Notes: generated from the letters alone by a model not told the origin. DNA of 64,000 nt from an uncultured Lachnospiraceae bacterium (GCA_947626745.1 CANQTF010000004.1:145168-209167), one strand, 5' to 3'; positions 36,598-45,993 are shown, counted from the first letter of the stretch. Translations and numbers: made by a program.

Positions 36598-37752
36598 ATG
36601 AAGATTACGGACGATATTCACTACATAGGCGTGAACGATCACGAGATCGATCTTTTTGAAGGACAGTACGTCGTGGAGAACGGCATGGCATACAATTCCT
36701 ATGTGATCACGGACAATAGGACCGCCGTCATGGACACGGTAGATGCCCGCTTCCGCGAGGAATGGCTGCAGAACCTGAAACAGGCGCTGGGCGACCGGAC
36801 CCCCGACTATCTGATCGTACAGCACATGGAACCGGATCACTCCGCCAACATAGACGCTTTTGCGAAAACCTACCCCGATGCGGTCATCGTCGCCTCCGCT
36901 GCGGCATTCACGATGATGAAGCAGTTCTTCGGCACGGATTACGCCGACAGGCGCATGATCGTCAAGGAAGGCGACACGCTCTCGCTCGGTACACACACGC
37001 TGCAGTTTGTCGGCGCGCCAATGGTACACTGGCCGGAGGTCATCGTCACCTACGACAGCCATGACAAGGTGCTGTTCTCGGCGGACGGCTTCGGCAAATT
37101 CGGCGCTCTCGACGCAGACGAGGACTGGGCGTGCGAGGCGCGCCGCTACTACTTCGGCATCGTCGGCAAATACGGTATGCAGGTGCAGAATCTGTTAAAG
37201 AAAGCGGCCGCCCTCGACATAAAGATGATCTGCCCCCTGCACGGTCCGATCTTACAGGAAAACTTGGAATATTATGTAAACCTATATCAGACCTGGTCAT
37301 CTTACGGCGTGGAATCCGAGGGCATCATGATCGCGTACACCTCGGTGTACGGACATACGAAAGCGGCCGTGGAGCTTCTCGCCGAGAAACTGACAGCCAA
37401 AGGCTGCCCGAAGGTAGTGGTCGCCGATCTTGCCCGCGAGGACATGGCGGAGTGTGTGGAAGATGCCTTCCGCTACGGCAGACTCGTGCTCGCCACCACA
37501 ACCTACAATACCGATATCTTTCCTTTTATGCGGGAATTTATCAGCGAACTGACGGAGCGCGGCTACCAAAACCGCACCATCGCGCTGATAGAGAACGGAT
37601 CATGGGCCCCCACAGCCGCGAAGGTCATGAGAGCCCGTTTGGAATCCTGCAAAAACATCACGTTTGCGGAGCCTGTCGTACAGATCAGGTCCGCCTTAAA
37701 CGACGAGAGCCGCGCGCAGCTCGAGGCGCTTGCGGACGAGCTGCTGCGTTGA
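36598..37752 (+). CDS. fprA: A-type flavoprotein (flavodiiron protein)
   Basis: 384 residues from ATG 36598-36600 with GGAGGACAGA; the longer frame is non-conserved. The N-terminal beta-lactamase-like domain has the diiron ligands HMEPDH (76-81), then PMVHWPE and CPLHGP. The C-terminal flavodoxin domain (IMIAYTSVYGHTKAAVELLA) binds FMN. It reduces O2 to water (or NO to N2O) in the cytoplasm and protects anaerobes from oxygen. Electron donor (rubredoxin or F420-like) is not encoded nearby. Includes a decamer copy at 37272. Confidence 0.95.
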   Translation: MKITDDIHYIGVNDHEIDLFEGQYVVENGMAYNSYVITDNRTAVMDTVDARFREEWLQNLKQALGDRTPDYLIVQHMEPDHSANIDAFAKTYPDAVIVASAAAFTMMKQFFGTDYADRRMIVKEGDTLSLGTHTLQFVGAPMVHWPEVIVTYDSHDKVLFSADGFGKFGALDADEDWACEARRYYFGIVGKYGMQVQNLLKKAAALDIKMICPLHGPILQENLEYYVNLYQTWSSYGVESEGIMIAYTSVYGHTKAAVELLAEKLTAKGCPKVVVADLAREDMAECVEDAFRYGRLVLATTTYNTDIFPFMREFISELTERGYQNRTIALIENGSWAPTAAKVMRARLESCKNITFAEPVVQIRSALNDESRAQLEALADELLR

Positions 37753-37765
37753 CGCAGCAGCGGCA

Positions 37766-38044
37766 TCAAAGCCGGAACGCGTTGACCGCATCGTTCAGCG
37801 TTTCCGCTTTTTCTTCTAATTCTTTCATGGAATCGTGCAGATTGTCCACGATCTCCATCTGCTTTTTCAGAGAATCGTTGACGGCCGATATAGAGGCGGC
37901 ATTCTCCTCCGATACGGAGGAGATGCCCTCTATTGCCAGCAGCGTATCCCTCCTGTGCTGTTCCATGCTTCTGATCGCATCGCGGATCATATCCGCTGAT
38001 TTTTCCTGTTGCTGCCAGTCAAGGACGTATTCATCATTTTTCAT
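37766..38044 (-). CDS. Small coiled-coil protein resembling an MCP C-terminal tail (92 aa)
   Basis: The ATG overlaps the stop of the GT39-like gene (ATGA, 38041-38044), so translation is coupled. Residues about 25-92 (ISSVSEENAASISAVNDSLK ... LNDAVNAFRL) resemble the descending helix and C-terminal end of a chemoreceptor, but the signalling tip is absent, so it cannot work as a receptor alone. It may be a small scaffold, or a truncated MCP domesticated behind the membrane gene. Family status unknown. Confidence 0.6.
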   Translation of the reverse strand: MKNDEYVLDWQQQEKSADMIRDAIRSMEQHRRDTLLAIEGISSVSEENAASISAVNDSLKKQMEIVDNLHDSMKELEEKAETLNDAVNAFRL

Positions 38045-39672
38045 CGCTTTTTCCCTGACTGCCCCGTTTCCCCATCCTCCAACAGATAAATCTGCGTATA
38101 CACATTATCATACAATTGCTTCCTCATGCGGTATCCCAGAAGACGCCGCACCGCCTCCGCCGTCTCTTCCTCCGGATAGTAGATATCCACATACAGCAGA
38201 AGCGGCGTTTTCCTGCCGTCATTTTGTACATATTGCGGAGCAGACGCCAGTATATCCGGCAGCTCGGAGATTTTTTCTGCCGGAAGCGGATAGGTCTTTT
38301 GCTGCTTTGCAAGGAAGAGACAGTTGTGAATCACCAAATGATCCCCTTTTGTCACATAGATGCCCGGCACATCACTGTACTGCTCTTCCACCAGCTGCAG
38401 CGCATCGGCATAGCCGGAGTACAGATATTCCGGCATATCATTCCCGCTTCGATAGCCGGACAGACACGTCAGGCAATAAACGGCCGCCAGAAATAATGCG
38501 CCGCTGCCCTGCCGGATATGGCATAGCTCCTCCGCGATCCGCGAAACAGCGGCAAACAGCAACGCCAAAAGCAACGCCGCAAAGGGAAAAATCAGAAACT
38601 GATAGCGATCCACGACATCCGTAGATATTTTTGCCACCACCACAAAATAAGCGCTTACAGACAAAACGATAAAGCCGATATATAGAAGCTTCGTATCACC
38701 CCGTCTCCGCTTTTTCCCGGCCATACGGAAAATGCCATAAAATACACATACAGCGGCAAGCAGCAATATCCCCCGCTTCCACATGAGGCTTTTTCCGAAA
38801 AAGGCCGCCGCCATCAGTTTCCTATAAGCGGCAAGCCTTTGCTGCAAATAACCGAGGCTTCCCGCCGCATTCGCCATAGATGCTCTGCCCTTATCTCCCA
38901 GAAAGATATGGTGAAGCAGCGCCGGAAAAATCAGTATGCCAAGCCCGATCCCAAACGCCATGGCAAGCGCATAGTGCAGCGCTCTCTTCCACTCCCGGCG
39001 GCATGCCCTGAAGCCCATATAGCAGACAGACATAAAAAAAGCAAAGATCAAAAAGTAATACTGGGTCAGCAGCCCTGCCGTAGTCACAAGCGCAAGCTGC
39101 AAAAGCGTTCCGCGTTCTTTCGCCCTTTCCCCTTCCATGAGGCAATACAGAAGAAAGGCAAACACAACGGCAAAAAAAGTCAGCATCATATACATTCTGA
39201 TATAAAGCACGCAGGATAGACCTCCTGCGCTCACGCTATAGATGACAGGCGGTAAAAATCTCAGGATACCGCTGTCCCCGCAGAGCTTACCGCTCAACCG
39301 ATACAGCATCCAAAGCGCCGCCGCAAAGAAAAACAGATTGGTCGAAAGCCCGTACCACTTGGAAAACCTTCCCGGAAAAAGGGAACAGACCGTGTGCAGA
39401 ATGCAGTAAAACAGCGGCGGATGGACATCCTGTTCCTGATTGGCGTACACAATATCATAAGAAAATCTCTCATCCGCCGAAACCGTCAGATATGCCTCAT
39501 AAAAGGACGGTTCATGCCAGTGTTCCATATATCCGCTTTTTTCCTGCAAAAAAGGCGTTTCCGCACTGTTTGCCAGCCCGTAAGACCACAACTCATCAAT
39601 ATAGAATCCCTCTTTTCTGTCACAAAAAGCAATTGCAGGGCTCAACAGCAAAACACCCGCGGCAAGAAGCAA
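38041..39672 (-). CDS. Polytopic GT39-like glycosyltransferase with doubtful N terminus
   Basis: 543 residues from a TTG at 39670-39672. GT-C plan: acidic first loop (CDRKEGFYIDELWSYGL), a later EQDVHPPLFY motif, about ten helices, extracytoplasmic C terminus. Only a TTG with no good ribosome binding site opens this frame, and it falls inside the first membrane helix. An ATG at 39707-39709 would give a proper start (MRIWGGRARSLLLLLAAG) if the nine-G tract at 39691-39699 were eight G. So the true gene probably starts at 39709 and is off-frame by one base in this sequence. Confidence 0.75.
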   Translation of the reverse strand: MLLAAGVLLLSPAIAFCDRKEGFYIDELWSYGLANSAETPFLQEKSGYMEHWHEPSFYEAYLTVSADERFSYDIVYANQEQDVHPPLFYCILHTVCSLFPGRFSKWYGLSTNLFFFAAALWMLYRLSGKLCGDSGILRFLPPVIYSVSAGGLSCVLYIRMYMMLTFFAVVFAFLLYCLMEGERAKERGTLLQLALVTTAGLLTQYYFLIFAFFMSVCYMGFRACRREWKRALHYALAMAFGIGLGILIFPALLHHIFLGDKGRASMANAAGSLGYLQQRLAAYRKLMAAAFFGKSLMWKRGILLLAAVCVFYGIFRMAGKKRRRGDTKLLYIGFIVLSVSAYFVVVAKISTDVVDRYQFLIFPFAALLLALLFAAVSRIAEELCHIRQGSGALFLAAVYCLTCLSGYRSGNDMPEYLYSGYADALQLVEEQYSDVPGIYVTKGDHLVIHNCLFLAKQQKTYPLPAEKISELPDILASAPQYVQNDGRKTPLLLYVDIYYPEEETAEAVRRLLGYRMRKQLYDNVYTQIYLLEDGETGQSGKKR

Positions 39673-39867
39673 AAGCAGGGAGCGGGCTCTCCCCCCCCCA
39701 GATCCGCATTATGATCTGCGTTTTCACACAGTTATGCGTTACACGCCATAAGCTGCCGCTCTTTCCTGCGGCAAGGATATGCTTTGCATGACGGTCAGTC
39801 GAGAATCTTCTGTGCAAACTTTTCTCCTCCTCTCTCTATTTTCAGTGCAACTGCCATATGCCCGGCA

Positions 39868-40470
39868 TCACTCCACGCCCAGCTTCCTAAGCTCCTCTAT
39901 CGCCTGAGCCTGATCCCGAAAAAGGATCGTATGGATACCGAACTTCTGCGCGGCGTCCAGATTGACCTGCGTGTCGTCCAAGAAGACGCACTCCTCCGGT
40001 ATCAGATCATAGCGGTCTATCAAGAGCCGGTAGATCTCCGGCATGGGCTTGATCACCTTCTCACGGTAGGACAATATGCCGCCGTCCATGTAAGGGATAA
40101 AATCCAGTGCCTTGGCACAGTCCATCTGCGCCTTCTCCGAAAAATTGGAGAGATACAGCACGCGGTATCCCCTGCTCTTCAGGCTCCGGATCCACGGGAT
40201 CGCATAGTCGTTGTGTGCGACCATCGTGCGCACATCGGCGAGAACCCTTTGAATATCCTCCGCGATCTCCGGATCACTTTCCATGAATCTGCGTATCAGT
40301 TCATCTCTGGGCATAACGCCCCGATCGCTTTCGTTCCACATCGGGCTTTGGACCGTCGCCCGCGCGAGCCTCTCCACCATCGCCTCGTCATACCCGAAGC
40401 TCGCATAATGCTCCTTCCATGTAAAATCGGCAAGCACATTGCCGATATCGAAGATGATCGTAGTGATCAT
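39868..40470 (-). CDS. HAD family phosphatase, YihX-like
   Basis: 200 residues. HAD motif I is FDIGNVLADF (nucleophile Asp8), motif II LSNFSEKAQ, motif III lysine in REKVIKPMPEIY, motif IV VFLDDTQVNLDAA. The DxGN form of motif I is characteristic of the YihX/epoxide-hydrolase N-terminal subgroup, which includes glucose-1-phosphate phosphatase. Monocistronic, downstream of three decamer copies. Confidence 0.87.
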   Translation of the reverse strand: MITTIIFDIGNVLADFTWKEHYASFGYDEAMVERLARATVQSPMWNESDRGVMPRDELIRRFMESDPEIAEDIQRVLADVRTMVAHNDYAIPWIRSLKSRGYRVLYLSNFSEKAQMDCAKALDFIPYMDGGILSYREKVIKPMPEIYRLLIDRYDLIPEECVFLDDTQVNLDAAQKFGIHTILFRDQAQAIEELRKLGVE

Positions 40471-40495
40471 GATGTTTCCTCCGTCGTCTTTTATA

Positions 40496-40581
40496 GTTTA
40501 CATAACTTATTTATTTTAGTTTACATAATACCCATTTTCTCTCCGCGCCTACTTTGGCAGTTGAAGATTCAGTTTACATAA
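40496..40581. repeat. Three copies of the GTTTACATAA decamer
   Basis: Copies at 40496-40505, 40519-40528 and 40572-40581, all in the same orientation, fill the 111-bp gap between the LysR stop and the HAD start. No hairpin or promoter explains them. Seven further exact copies are scattered from 362 to 37281. Confidence 0.9.
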
Positions 40582-41466
40582 CTATATCTGCATCAGCTCC
40601 AGCAGATTTCTTGCCGCCGCCGACAGCGGATTCCTGTCGTTCGTCACGACACAGAAATGGCGCTTCGGTATGATCATGTTGAACCGCAGTTCAAACAGTC
40701 TCCCGTCCTCCAGATACTCCCGCGCGAAATCCCGTATCACGCAGCCCACGCCCAGATTGCGCAGCGCAAACTGCACGATCATATCGCTGGTGGCAAGCTC
40801 GAACTCCGGTCGGACGTCCACATGGTTTTTCTGCAGAAAAGAATCCATGTAGCTCCTTGTGCTCGTGACCCCCTCCAGATAAATGATCGGCATCTTCTCC
40901 AGCTCCTGCAGATCCAGCATACGGTTTTTGTACTGTATGAACTTGCGCCCCGCCACAAAGACATCTTCGATCTCCCGCACATTCACGGCGCACAGCCCGT
41001 CCCGGTCGTCAAAGGGTGTGCTGACGACCCCGAAATCGATCTTATTTTCGCTCAGATTGTGCAGCGTCTCCGGCGTCGGCGCATTGCTGACGACCACCTT
41101 GATATGCGGATATTTCTCGTGAAACCGTTCCAGATAAGGCAGCAGATAAAACTGCAGCGTCATATCGCTTGCGCCGATATGGATCTCGCCCAGCTCGAGA
41201 TTCAGCATCTGCTCCAGCTTCTGCTCGCCAAGCTCGATCTGCTCATACCCCTTTGCCACATATCCGTAGAGCAGTTCGCCCTCACCCGTCAGGCGGACGC
41301 CCTTGGAAACGCGCGTAAACAGTTTAGCGCCCAGCGCTGTCTCCAGCTGTCTGACCGACTGGCTGACCGCAGGCTGCGAGATATTCAGTTCCCCGGCGGC
41401 TGCAGTCAGGCTTCCCGCCCGCGCCACATGATAGAATACCTTGTAATATTCCAGATTGGTGAGCAT
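40582..41466 (-). CDS. LysR family transcriptional regulator
   Basis: 294 residues. N-terminal winged helix MLTNLEYYKVFYHVARAGSL with ISQPAVSQSVRQLETALG recognition helix, followed by a periplasmic-binding-like effector domain (LGEIHIGASDMTLQFYLL). The nearest gene is the HAD phosphatase downstream; no divergent target gene sits at its 5' side, so the regulated genes are unclear. Confidence 0.92.
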   Translation of the reverse strand: MLTNLEYYKVFYHVARAGSLTAAAGELNISQPAVSQSVRQLETALGAKLFTRVSKGVRLTGEGELLYGYVAKGYEQIELGEQKLEQMLNLELGEIHIGASDMTLQFYLLPYLERFHEKYPHIKVVVSNAPTPETLHNLSENKIDFGVVSTPFDDRDGLCAVNVREIEDVFVAGRKFIQYKNRMLDLQELEKMPIIYLEGVTSTRSYMDSFLQKNHVDVRPEFELATSDMIVQFALRNLGVGCVIRDFAREYLEDGRLFELRFNMIIPKRHFCVVTNDRNPLSAAARNLLELMQI

Positions 41467-41709
41467 CGCCTCATCTCCGATCCGACGGCAAACGCACTGT
41501 CATGCCCCATGATATCCGAATGCCGAAAAGGGCTGCTTCCGGTTTCGGTTCCGTGAAAATGATACTACCATGTATCGTATCAGAATTTCTGCCAAAACAA
41601 AAGCCCCAAAGAAGTGGCCGCTCCGAAAAAGGCAAAAAAGAAGACCGCCTCCGTCACGCAGACGCTCGCAGCGCCAACGCTCCTTCAGCGGTCAGACAGC
41701 CTATCTTTC

Positions 41710-43002
41710 CTATCTCTGCAGCGGGCTCTTGCGGTAGATGATATCCTCTCTGCCCGGCCCGTTGGAGACCATCGTGATCGGATAGCCGATCTGTCCCTCG
41801 ATGAACTCCACATAATTCCTGCAGTTTTCCGGCAGATCCTCATACTTTTTGATGCCGCGGATATCACACTTCCACCCCGGCAGCTTCTTGAGTACCGGTT
41901 TCGCCTTCTCCAGCTTGCAGGTAACAGGGAAGTCCGTCGTCACCTCGCCGTCCACCTCGTACCCTACGCACACCGGAATCTCGTCCAGATATCCCAGCAC
42001 ATCCAACACGGTGAACGCCACATCCGTCGTTCCCTGCAGACGGCAGCCGTACTTGGAAGCCACACAGTCAAACCAGCCCATGCGGCGGGGGCGTCCCGTC
42101 GTCGCGCCGTACTCTCCGCCGTCGCCGCCTCGTCTGCGAAGCTCAGCCGCCTCGTCCCCGAAGATCTCCGACACAAAGGCGCCCGCGCCCACCGCCGAAG
42201 AGTATGCCTTGCACACCGTGATGATCTGTTTGATCTCCTGCGGCGGCAGACCCGCGCCGATCGCACCGTACGCCGCCAGTGTGGAAGACGACGTCACCAT
42301 CGGGTAGATACCGTGATCGGGATCCTTCAAAGTGCCGAGCTGTCCCTCCAGAAGGACGGTCTTGCCTTCTTTCAGCGCCCTGTCCAGATATGCGGACACG
42401 TCACACACATAAGGCGCTATCATGTCCCTGTATCCGCACAGCGTCTCAAACAATTCTTCCGTGTCGATCAGCGGTTTGTGATACAAGTGCTCCAAGAGTA
42501 TGTTCTTTGTCTCGCACACGCGGTCTATCTTCTCCCGCAGACGATCCCCGTCGAACAGCTCGTTCACCTGAAAACCGATCTTCGCATATTTATCGGAATA
42601 AAACGGCGCGATCCCCGATTTCGTAGAACCGAAGGATCTTCCGCCCAGTCTTTCCTCCTCATACTGGTCAAACAGGATATGATAAGGCATCACGATCTGA
42701 CATCTGTCCGACACAAGGAGCTTCGGCATAGGCACGTTCCTGTCCGTAATCGACTTGATCTCGCCCATCAGGATCGGGATATTCAGCGCCACGCCGTTGC
42801 CGATGATGCTCGTCGTGTGGCCGTAGAACACACCCGACGGCAGCGTGTGGAGCGCAAATTTACCGTAATTGTTGACTATCGTATGTCCGGCATTGGCGCC
42901 ACCCTGAAAACGCACGATGATATCGGCCTTCTCAGCCAGCATATCCGTGATCTTGCCTTTTCCCTCATCTCCCCAGTTGGCGCCTACGACTGCCTTAACC
43001 AT
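41710..43002 (-). CDS. purA: Adenylosuccinate synthetase
   Basis: 430 residues from ATG 43000-43002 with AGGAGG. MVKAVVGANWGDEGKGKITD has the GTP P-loop and catalytic Asp; QGGANAGHTIV supplies the catalytic His. Converts IMP plus aspartate and GTP to adenylosuccinate. Full length. A promoter and a leader hairpin lie upstream, so transcription may be attenuated. Confidence 0.97.
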   Translation of the reverse strand: MVKAVVGANWGDEGKGKITDMLAEKADIIVRFQGGANAGHTIVNNYGKFALHTLPSGVFYGHTTSIIGNGVALNIPILMGEIKSITDRNVPMPKLLVSDRCQIVMPYHILFDQYEEERLGGRSFGSTKSGIAPFYSDKYAKIGFQVNELFDGDRLREKIDRVCETKNILLEHLYHKPLIDTEELFETLCGYRDMIAPYVCDVSAYLDRALKEGKTVLLEGQLGTLKDPDHGIYPMVTSSSTLAAYGAIGAGLPPQEIKQIITVCKAYSSAVGAGAFVSEIFGDEAAELRRRGGDGGEYGATTGRPRRMGWFDCVASKYGCRLQGTTDVAFTVLDVLGYLDEIPVCVGYEVDGEVTTDFPVTCKLEKAKPVLKKLPGWKCDIRGIKKYEDLPENCRNYVEFIEGQIGYPITMVSNGPGREDIIYRKSPLQR

Positions 43003-43042
43003 AAATGATTCCTCCTTCACATCTCTTACTTCCGGCACAACA

Positions 43043-43068
43043 AAAGCGGGTCGTAAAAAACCCGCTTT
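43043..43068 (-). promoter_or_regulatory. Leader hairpin of purA
   Basis: A perfect 9-bp stem (AAAGCGGGT / ACCCGCTTT, 8-nt loop), followed on the minus strand by TTTTGTTG, begins roughly 20 nt after the predicted start of purA transcription. It could act as an attenuator or protect the mRNA 5' end. Confidence 0.6.
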
Positions 43069-43085
43069 CCGTTTCTTACTGTATG

Positions 43086-43114
43086 ATTATAAACCATATT
43101 GCATCATAAGTAAA
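43086..43114 (-). promoter_or_regulatory. Promoter of purA
   Basis: TTTACT (43109-43114), 17-bp spacer, TATAAT (43086-43091) on the minus strand. Confidence 0.72.
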
Positions 43115-43192
43115 ATCAATATTTATTATGAAAGATATAATATTTTCTTAGATACTGCTGCCTTGCTTCGCCGACAGGCCGGGCAAAAACCG

Positions 43193-45088
43193 TCACCGCT
43201 GTCTGTAACGCAGCGCTCTCGTCGCATTCAGCACGGCGATCACCATGACGCCCACGTCCGCAAAGATCGCCCACCACATGCTGAGGGCGCCGAGCGCGCC
43301 GAATGCCAGACACAGGAACTTGACCGCCAGCGCAAAGGCGATATTCTGCCGCACGATGCCGAGCGTTTTTCTGGAAATGCCGATAGCCGTGGCGATCTTC
43401 TCCGGATCGTCGTCCATCAGCACGATATCCGCCGCCTCAATGGCCGCGTCAGACCCGAGCGCGCCCATGGCAATCCCCAGATCCGCCCGGGACAAAACGG
43501 GCGCATCATTGATGCCGTCGCCCACAAACGCCAGCTTTTCCTTCTTCCCTTTTGCCGCAAGCAGAGACTCCACCTCGTTCACCTTATCCTCCGGCAGAAG
43601 CTCGCTCTTGACCGTATCGATGCCCAGCTCTTCTGCCACCGCTTCGGCTACCCGCTTGGAATCTCCGGTTAACATAACTATTTTTTTCACACCCGCCGCT
43701 TTCATCTTGGCGACCGCGGCCTTGGCGTTGGGCTTGATCACGTCCGCGATCAGGATATAGCCGGCGTATGCGCCGTTGACCGCCACATGCACCTGCGTGC
43801 CAACCTCCCGCGGCGTTTGGCACACAATGCCGAGCCGCTCCATCAGCTTCGCATTGCCGACAGCGGCTTTCCGGCCGTTCACGACCGCCGTCACGCCGTG
43901 GCCGCCGATCTCCTCCACATCGTTCACCGCTGCAGCATCGATCGGTTTTCCGTAGGCTTCTTTCAGGCTTTTGCTGATCGGATGATTGGAGTAGTTCTCC
44001 ACATATGCCGCCGTCTCCAACAGTTCCTCGCCCGAGACGCCGTCCGCCGGCTCGACGCGCGTCACCGCAAACACACCCTTCGTGAGCGTTCCGGTCTTAT
44101 CGCAGACCACACAGGTCGTCTCGCCCAGCGCTTCGAGATAGTTCGAGCCTTTTATCAGGATCCCCTTGGAGGAAGCCCCGCCGATACCGCCGAAGAAGCT
44201 CAGGGGGATCGAGATCACAAGCGCGCAGGGGCAGCTGATGACAAGCGTCGTCAACGCCCGGATCAGCCACTGTGACCAGCCCGCCTCGCGGCCCAGGAGC
44301 AGACTGCACAGGGGCGGCAGCACCGCCAGCAGGAAAGCGCCGATGCAGACCGCCGGCGTATAGTATCTTGCAAATCTGGTAATAAAGTTTTCCGAGCGGG
44401 ATTTCTTCATGCTGGAATTTTCCACCAGATCAAGTATCTTGGAAACCGTGGATTCCCCGAAGCCCTTTGTGGTCCGGATCTGCAGCACGCCGGACAAATT
44501 GACGCAGCCGCTGATCACCTCGTCGCCCACAAGCGCTTCTCTGGGTACGCTCTCACCGGTCAGCGCGCTCGTATTCAAAGAGGACGAGCCGCCCACGACC
44601 ACACCGTCGATCGGCACTTTTTCACCCGGCTGTACCGTGATGACCGTCCCCACCGCGACCTCGTCGGGATCGACCTGCACCAGCTCGCCGTCCCGCTCCA
44701 CATTGGCATAATCCGGCCGGATATCCATAAGCTCCGTTATATTCTTCCGGCTCTTGCCGACCGCATAGCTCTGAAACAGTTCCCCGATCTGGTAAAACAG
44801 CATGACCGCCGTTCCTTCCACATACTCACCGAGCGCGATCGCCCCGACGGTAGCCACCGCCATCAGGAAGTTCTCGTCAAAGAGTTCTCCGTGTACAATG
44901 CCCAAGACCGCTTTTTTCAGGATATCATAACCGATGATGAGATACGGGATCATGAACATGCCGAACATGACCCAGCCGTGCCCTGCGTCCGCAATACCGC
45001 CGCCGCTTACGCTGATCACCTGAAAAACGATCAGCAGCACGGCAGAAACGATGATGCGCGCCAATACTTTCTTTTGTTTGCGTGTCAT
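43193..45088 (-). CDS. Heavy-metal P1B-type ATPase (Zn/Cd type)
   Basis: 631 residues. No N-terminal HMA or cysteine metal-binding domain: membrane helices begin at about residue 10. Actuator TALTGESVP, metal-site CPC in ISCPCALVISIPLSFFG, phosphorylation DKTGTLTKG, hinge VGDGINDAP. CPC plus the downstream residues fit the Zn2+/Cd2+/Pb2+ exporter class (ZntA/CadA). Preceded by an SmtB/ArsR-like palindrome, but no ArsR gene is adjacent. Confidence 0.9.
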   Translation of the reverse strand: MTRKQKKVLARIIVSAVLLIVFQVISVSGGGIADAGHGWVMFGMFMIPYLIIGYDILKKAVLGIVHGELFDENFLMAVATVGAIALGEYVEGTAVMLFYQIGELFQSYAVGKSRKNITELMDIRPDYANVERDGELVQVDPDEVAVGTVITVQPGEKVPIDGVVVGGSSSLNTSALTGESVPREALVGDEVISGCVNLSGVLQIRTTKGFGESTVSKILDLVENSSMKKSRSENFITRFARYYTPAVCIGAFLLAVLPPLCSLLLGREAGWSQWLIRALTTLVISCPCALVISIPLSFFGGIGGASSKGILIKGSNYLEALGETTCVVCDKTGTLTKGVFAVTRVEPADGVSGEELLETAAYVENYSNHPISKSLKEAYGKPIDAAAVNDVEEIGGHGVTAVVNGRKAAVGNAKLMERLGIVCQTPREVGTQVHVAVNGAYAGYILIADVIKPNAKAAVAKMKAAGVKKIVMLTGDSKRVAEAVAEELGIDTVKSELLPEDKVNEVESLLAAKGKKEKLAFVGDGINDAPVLSRADLGIAMGALGSDAAIEAADIVLMDDDPEKIATAIGISRKTLGIVRQNIAFALAVKFLCLAFGALGALSMWWAIFADVGVMVIAVLNATRALRYRQR

Positions 45089-45156
45089 AATACAGTCCCC
45101 CTTGCGCGCCGCCCGTATCCATACCGCATGCGCGCCGTTCTTATTATCTTATGAAC

Positions 45157-45185
45157 ATTTGAACATATGTTGAACTATTTGTCAA
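45157..45185 (-). promoter_or_regulatory. Promoter and probable ArsR/SmtB-type operator of the metal ATPase
   Basis: TTGACA (45180-45185), 17-bp spacer, TCAAAT (45157-45162) on the minus strand. Within the spacer is AACATATGTT (45162-45171), part of the GAACAT repeats typical of zinc/cadmium-sensing ArsR family sites. Confidence 0.6.
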
Positions 45186-45214
45186 TAGGCTTGCGGGATT
45201 TTTTTGATGCTTGA

Positions 45215-45243
45215 TTGACAATCCTTTGAAAATATATTACTAT
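45215..45243 (+). promoter_or_regulatory. Promoter of the truncated 45272 gene
   Basis: TTGACA (45215-45220), 17-bp spacer, TACTAT (45238-45243), followed by an excellent AAGGAGGAG ribosome binding site. The expression signals are intact although the gene is not. Confidence 0.7.
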
Positions 45244-45271
45244 CCTATCAACTCAACGCAAGGAGGAGAAC

Positions 45272-45439
45272 ATGGAACAAAAAGCGAGATCCCGTATGCC
45301 GCAGATCGGCGAAGCAGTCTTCTGTATTGCCTATCTTGTGTTCGATCTGATCGCGGCCATTCTATTTTTTGTCAACGCAAAAGGCAGTCAGGCGCTCCTG
45401 CTGTGCAGACTGTCCATATTGGAAAGCAGCTTTTCATAG
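45272..45439 (+). pseudogene. 5' end of a membrane protein gene, truncated by deletion
   Basis: ATG with AAGGAGGAGAAC. 56 codons, below the usual ORF size limit. Residues 1-46 (MEQKARSRMPQIGEAVFCIA and the next helix) look like the beginning of a polytopic membrane protein; after ALLL the frame runs into the end of the opposed radical SAM frame and stops. The junction at about 45410 joins two convergent genes whose 3' parts are both missing. Confidence 0.7.
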
Positions 45440-45993
45440 ACGCCTGTTCCGCGGCGCTCGTCGGTCTCCTCTTTTCCGCCCTCGATGCTCATGACCGGGA
45501 TCAGATTGCGGCATTTGTCAAACAGCTTGAAATAATCCTCATCTATGTACGTTCCGTTCGTAAAGATAGGAAAGAGGATATTTGGCATCTTCCCCGCCGC
45601 CTCAATAATGTCCCGGCGCAGCATCGGCTCTCCGCCGGCCAGCAGGATAAAGCTGACGCCGATCTCATCTGCTTCCCGAAAGATCGCAAGCCATTCCGCA
45701 TCGGTGAGCTGGCTTACCGGCGCCGCGTCCACGGTTGCATGATTGCAGCGGGAATAACAGCCCGCACAGTGCAGATTGCAGTTTGAGGTGATGCTGGCGA
45801 TTAGGAACGGCGGGATGTGCTCCCCGTTTTTTTCCGCCTCCGCACGGCGCTTGGATGCTTTTTTGCTGGCCGCCGCAAACTGCAGCATAAACGCACTCTC
45901 CCGCGGATCCTGTAACGTCGTCTTCAATGCGCCGGCAACAATGCTCTCTACGCCCCGCGTCATATAAGCCTGTATATCAAATTCCTCACTCAT
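45388..45993 (-). pseudogene. Radical SAM protein, 3'-truncated
   Basis: 201 codons. The SAM-cluster motif C-x3-C-x2-C is intact (Cys72, Cys76, Cys79, in TSNCNLHCAGCYSRC), as are LLAGGEPMLRRD and SIEGGKEETDERRG. Related enzymes are roughly 300-450 residues; this one loses similarity after YEKLLSNMD and ends SLHSRSA at the deletion junction with the 45272 gene. Probably inactive because the second half of the barrel and any SPASM-type domain are gone. Confidence 0.78.
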
